A DNA stretch of 8,130 nt, taken from assembly GCA_007136525.1 (NCBI GenBank), contig SLGU01000117.1, positions 1 to 8,130 of the forward strand, given 5' to 3'. A model generated the notes under the pieces. The model saw nothing but the letters and a program-made list of their open reading frames with translations. It was not told where the DNA came from and did not search any database. Shown one piece after another: positions 5,176-8,130 of this stretch. Position 1 is the first letter of the stretch; each line of letters starts with the position of its first letter. Position numbers and translations under genes: made by a program. The DNA comes from Desulfobacteraceae bacterium (GTDB taxonomy: Bacteria > Desulfobacterota > Desulfobacteria > Desulfobacterales > Desulfosalsimonadaceae).

Positions 5176-6612
5176 GTGATTCATGTTATCCTGAAAAAAG
5201 GCCATACCGGCCGTGAAGAATATAAATTTACACGCTCATTTCAAATCGGCCGCTCCGCCGACTGCGACGTTCAGGTTCTTGAAGAAGATGTCAGCCGCCG
5301 GCATGCAGCCGTTGAATACCGAAACGGGCAATGGGTGATCAGCGACCTGGAAAGCAGCAACGGGATCTGGGTTAACGGCGAGAAGGTCGCTGAGGTGCGG
5401 TTGCATGATCACACCGAAGTCGAACTCGGCTCAGGCGGTCCCCTTCTTCTTTTTAAAATCCCCGGTGAGGTCGCCACTGCACTGCATCCACCATCCTCGC
5501 CCGTGGATAAGGGCGATCGCGAATCCATAGAGGACTATGCCCGGTATTATTTCGGCGATGCTTCTGAAAATGGGATCGGGGAGCGCACCATGATGGTGCG
5601 CAAGGCTTTTCAGGGCGTCCGCCGCAGTCATAAGCGCCGGTACATCTGGATCATTGCCGTTTCGGCCAGCATTTGTCTGCTTGCTGTAACCTTTGCCATT
5701 TTCAAGCACCTTGAAACTGAAAAACAGAAACGGCTGGCCGAAGACATCTTTTATGCCATGAAATCACTTGAGCTTGAGTTTGCAGAGGTGTTGGCGCTTG
5801 CCCGAAAAACCGAGGACGTGGAAACGATTAAAGCCGTCGAAGGGTTCAAGGCAAAATACGGCTCCCTGGAAGAGAGTTATGACCGGTTTGTGGATTCGCT
5901 GGGTATTTACGGCAAGACGGTCGATGAAAAGGACAAAGCCATATATAGGGTCGCCAGGATTTTTGGGGAAAGTGAGGTCAACATGCCTGAAGCTTTCAAA
6001 AAGGAGGTCCTGAATTATATCAGAAAGTGGCAAACGACCGGCAGAATGAAGTCCGCCCTGGCGCGTGCGGCCCGTCACGGATATGTGCACCCGATTGCAG
6101 GCGCCATGCAGCATTATGACCTGCCGCCTCAATTTTTTTACGTGGGCCTTCAGGAAAGTAATTTTGACACCCATGCGATCGGACCGGAAACCCGGTTCGG
6201 TATTGCAAAAGGAATGTGGCAGTTCATTCCAACGACAGCCGAAGAATTCGGGCTCAAGGTAGGTCCGCTGGCCAATATGCGCAAACCCGATGAGCTTGAT
6301 GATCGCCACGATTTTGAAAAATCGACCCAGGCGGCCGCCCGGTATCTCCGGCATATCTACGACACGGATGCAAAGGCCTCGGGCCTTCTTGTCATTGCCT
6401 CCTATAACTGGGGGCAGGGGCGGGTCAACCGGCTGATCCGGCAGATGCCGGCGCATCCCGGGGAAAGAAATTTCTGGAAGTTTCTGGAGCAATACCGCGA
6501 CAGTATTCCCAGAGAGACGTATGATTATGTTTTCTATATTTTTTCTGCTGCGGTGATCGGCGAGAATCCGGCGATTTTCGGGTTTGATTTCGACAATCCG
6601 CTCTTGCTTTGA
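5176..6612 (+). CDS. FHA domain - transmembrane - lytic transglycosylase (MltD/SLT-like) fusion
   Basis: Taken from GTG 5176 the protein has 478 residues (481 from TTG 5167). Residues ~1-95 form an FHA domain with the phosphothreonine-binding signature: GRS (Arg26, Ser27), SRRH (Ser40-His43) and SSNGIWVNG (Ser60-Gly68). A linker of ~55 residues, ending in basic residues (RRSHKRR), leads to one membrane helix (~156-176). A helical, charged region (~177-290) follows. Residues ~296-478 are an SLT domain with the family 1 motifs: GLQESNF with catalytic Glu327, GMWQFIPTTAEEFGL (346-360) and ASYNWGQGRVNR (408-419). These resemble MltD more than Slt70. Topology follows: FHA in the cytoplasm, peptidoglycan cleavage in the periplasm. 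MltD-type enzymes cleave the MurNAc-GlcNAc bond to give 1,6-anhydro ends. No LysM repeat is present, unlike MltD. With the PP2C gene just upstream, phosphorylation-controlled wall remodelling is a plausible role. The downstream gene follows closely. Confidence 0.9.
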   Translation: MIHVILKKGHTGREEYKFTRSFQIGRSADCDVQVLEEDVSRRHAAVEYRNGQWVISDLESSNGIWVNGEKVAEVRLHDHTEVELGSGGPLLLFKIPGEVATALHPPSSPVDKGDRESIEDYARYYFGDASENGIGERTMMVRKAFQGVRRSHKRRYIWIIAVSASICLLAVTFAIFKHLETEKQKRLAEDIFYAMKSLELEFAEVLALARKTEDVETIKAVEGFKAKYGSLEESYDRFVDSLGIYGKTVDEKDKAIYRVARIFGESEVNMPEAFKKEVLNYIRKWQTTGRMKSALARAARHGYVHPIAGAMQHYDLPPQFFYVGLQESNFDTHAIGPETRFGIAKGMWQFIPTTAEEFGLKVGPLANMRKPDELDDRHDFEKSTQAAARYLRHIYDTDAKASGLLVIASYNWGQGRVNRLIRQMPAHPGERNFWKFLEQYRDSIPRETYDYVFYIFSAAVIGENPAIFGFDFDNPLLL

Positions 6613-6662
6613 CCGGCAATTCCCGGAAAAAGGCTATGGTCGCAATTGGGAAAGCGTTTCAT

Positions 6663-8033
6663 ATGGGTACGATACATCGGTTGCTATTCTTTTCCGTCCT
6701 GATTTTTGCGTCGTCCCCTGCATGGGCTGGTTCCTATGACCTTGAAGGTATCATCAACCGGGCCATAGCGGCCAACTGGGGAATGATCGATGCGCAAGAG
6801 AGCGTCCAGAGAGCCGGGCTTCGGATTGAAGCCGCCGAGTCGGAATTCGAACTCAAGTTTTTTCCGGTGGCCGGCATCGGTCTTGCTGGGGATGACGGGT
6901 CATCCGATGTGGTTTTCAGCATGGGTGTCAGGGTGGAGAAAATAACGGAATTCGGCACCCAGATCGAATTGACGCCTTCGGTTCAGAGGTCTGATGACCA
7001 ATACCGGAACAGGGCCAATCTTCGCATTACGCAGCCGCTTCTGCGTGGAGCCGGCAGGGACTATACCCTGTCAGGGGTGTACAGCGCCCGGTTTGGCGAA
7101 AGGACGGCCATGCGCGCGCGGCATCAGAGAGAAATCGATACGGTTGTCGATGCCGTGCGCCACGGTTACGAGGTGGTCCGCCAGAGGGAGTTGTTGCGAC
7201 TGCGCGAGGAATCCCATCAGCGGTTGAAGGATCTTGCCGAGGCTACGGATATCAAGAAGCGCATGGGGCTTGTGGATGCCATGGATCTCTTTCGGGTCCG
7301 AATTCAGCTTACCCAGGCAGTCGAAGAGCGCAACCGGAGCCTGGAAATGTATACTGAAACCCTGGATGCGTTAAAAATTTTTCTTGCGCTGCCGTTGGAT
7401 GAAGCGATCGACGTTACACTCCCCATGACTTTTGACCGGATTTATCCGGATGAAGCCGGAATGGTCCAAACCGCACTGGCCAACAGGATAGAACTCGAAC
7501 AGATCCGCGATGCCCTGGCCGAAGCCCGGCGCCTTTCAGACAGGGCCGGAAGCGATACCCTGCCGGAACTGGATATCCGGCTTTCGCTGAGCCAGGCAGG
7601 GGAGCCGTCATCGCATTTTCCGGGATCAACGCCGGATCAGACGACCTGGAGTATAAGTCTCGGCTCGACAACGGATTTCAGGCGGACCGCTCAAAAGGCC
7701 CTATACGAGGAAAGTGTGATCAGTGTCGGGCAGGCCGCGAGAAGGCATCGCATCGCAACAGACGAGATTGCCGCCCAGGTCAAGCGTGAAATCCGGAGCC
7801 TGGAGCGTCTGGACAAAGCCATAACCAACCAGGAAGATCAGATTCACCAGGCAAGCGGGCAGCTCGAGCTCGCCCGGGTCAAATTTGAGCATGGCATGGC
7901 CGACAACTTCGACCTCATCGATGCCGAGATATCTTTGAGACGTGCCCAAACCCAGCTGGTGTCGGCCGTTATCGAATATATCGTCGGCCAGTACCGCCTG
8001 CGTGCAGTTATCGGCACGCTGGTTCACCATTAA
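6663..8033 (+). CDS. TolC-family outer-membrane channel protein
   Basis: From ATG 6663 the protein has 457 residues and a clear Sec signal peptide (~1-22, cleavage after SPAWA). The same frame is open from TTG 6609, which overlaps the previous stop codon, and ATG 6636 is also possible; 6663 is chosen because it places the signal peptide at the N-terminus. The body has the pseudo-duplicated layout of TolC: an N-terminal DLEGIINRAIAANW helix, a beta segment with FFPVAGIG, QPLLRGAG (typical 'QPLLR' of the family), long coiled-coil helices rich in Arg/Glu/Gln (~140-225), then a second repeat with ELDIRLSLSQAG, WSISLG and helices ending in ARVKFEHGMADNFDLIDAEISLRRAQ. TolC trimers form outer-membrane exit ducts for efflux pumps or type I secretion. 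No membrane-fusion protein or transporter is encoded beside it, so its partner is unknown. The signal peptide carries no lipobox. It is likely co-transcribed with the FHA-transglycosylase. Confidence 0.88.
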   Translation: MGTIHRLLFFSVLIFASSPAWAGSYDLEGIINRAIAANWGMIDAQESVQRAGLRIEAAESEFELKFFPVAGIGLAGDDGSSDVVFSMGVRVEKITEFGTQIELTPSVQRSDDQYRNRANLRITQPLLRGAGRDYTLSGVYSARFGERTAMRARHQREIDTVVDAVRHGYEVVRQRELLRLREESHQRLKDLAEATDIKKRMGLVDAMDLFRVRIQLTQAVEERNRSLEMYTETLDALKIFLALPLDEAIDVTLPMTFDRIYPDEAGMVQTALANRIELEQIRDALAEARRLSDRAGSDTLPELDIRLSLSQAGEPSSHFPGSTPDQTTWSISLGSTTDFRRTAQKALYEESVISVGQAARRHRIATDEIAAQVKREIRSLERLDKAITNQEDQIHQASGQLELARVKFEHGMADNFDLIDAEISLRRAQTQLVSAVIEYIVGQYRLRAVIGTLVHH

Positions 8034-8130
8034 TTGACGACTTCGCAAAAAGTCCAATATCTGCGTTACGCGCAATTTCCGAAGAATCTCACGTACGGCT
8101 AAGTACGATCAATTCTTCAAAAATTGCGCA
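8034..8130 (-). repeat. MITE/REP-like element, inverted partial copy (runs off the window)
   Basis: Bases 8033-8091 match the reverse complement of 3181-3239 at 58 of 59 positions, and 8109-8130 match the reverse complement of 3141-3162 at 21 of 22. Between them the apical hairpin differs in sequence: here it is CGTAC / GTACG (8092-8096 / 8103-8107) with a GGCTAA loop. The element begins right at the TolC stop codon. About 32 more bases would be expected beyond the window to complete the copy. Confidence 0.85.

Noticed and set aside
5764..6492. 242-codon open frame on the - strand
   Set aside because: Antisense to the helical and SLT parts of the FHA-transglycosylase, whose motifs are convincing.

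Overview
The window looks like a chromosomal accessory region from a Gram-negative bacterium with an outer membrane. Evidence for that is a lipoprotein signal, several Sec signal peptides, a TolC-type outer-membrane protein and a membrane-bound lytic transglycosylase. Gene architecture and the style of the intergenic hairpin repeats suggest a deltaproteobacterial sulfate reducer (Desulfobacterales-like). This is an inference; no rRNA or marker gene is present to test it.

Layout: the window opens with the last ~70 codons of a DUF1566 (Lcl_C) protein (1-215). Six genes follow on the + strand: a secreted caspase-like protease with a CsgG/TolB-like N-terminal region and two Ig-like domains (275-2335); a CsgG-family lipoprotein (2377-3081); a GNA1162/DUF799-type exported protein (3262-3954); a tail-anchored PP2C Ser/Thr phosphatase (3975-4856); a cytoplasmic-FHA, transmembrane, periplasmic lytic transglycosylase fusion (5176-6612); and a TolC-family outer-membrane protein (6663-8033). 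No convincing gene lies on the - strand. The gaps between genes 1/2, 3/4 and 5/6 are short, which suggests co-transcription within those pairs.

The intergenic regions hold structured repeats. A long imperfect hairpin element of ~128 bp (3109-3236) separates the CsgG-like and GNA1162-like genes. A second copy in opposite orientation starts directly after the last stop codon (8034) and runs off the window. The two copies therefore bracket a ~4.8 kb block of four genes. A different inverted repeat, with 26-bp arms built from a TCGAAA-like hexamer, occupies 4905-5059 between the phosphatase and the FHA-transglycosylase.

Working model (inference): the genes encode one envelope-spanning module. 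Threonine phosphorylation in the cytoplasm would be read by the FHA domain and reversed by PP2C, and so would gate periplasmic peptidoglycan cleavage by the transglycosylase. The CsgG-like lipoprotein, the GNA1162-like protein and TolC would form outer-membrane or periplasmic assemblies, with the caspase-like protein as periplasmic protease or exported effector. No Ser/Thr kinase, ABC transporter or membrane-fusion protein is in the window; if the model is right, a kinase should be close by. I know of no described system with this gene set, but I could not search for one.
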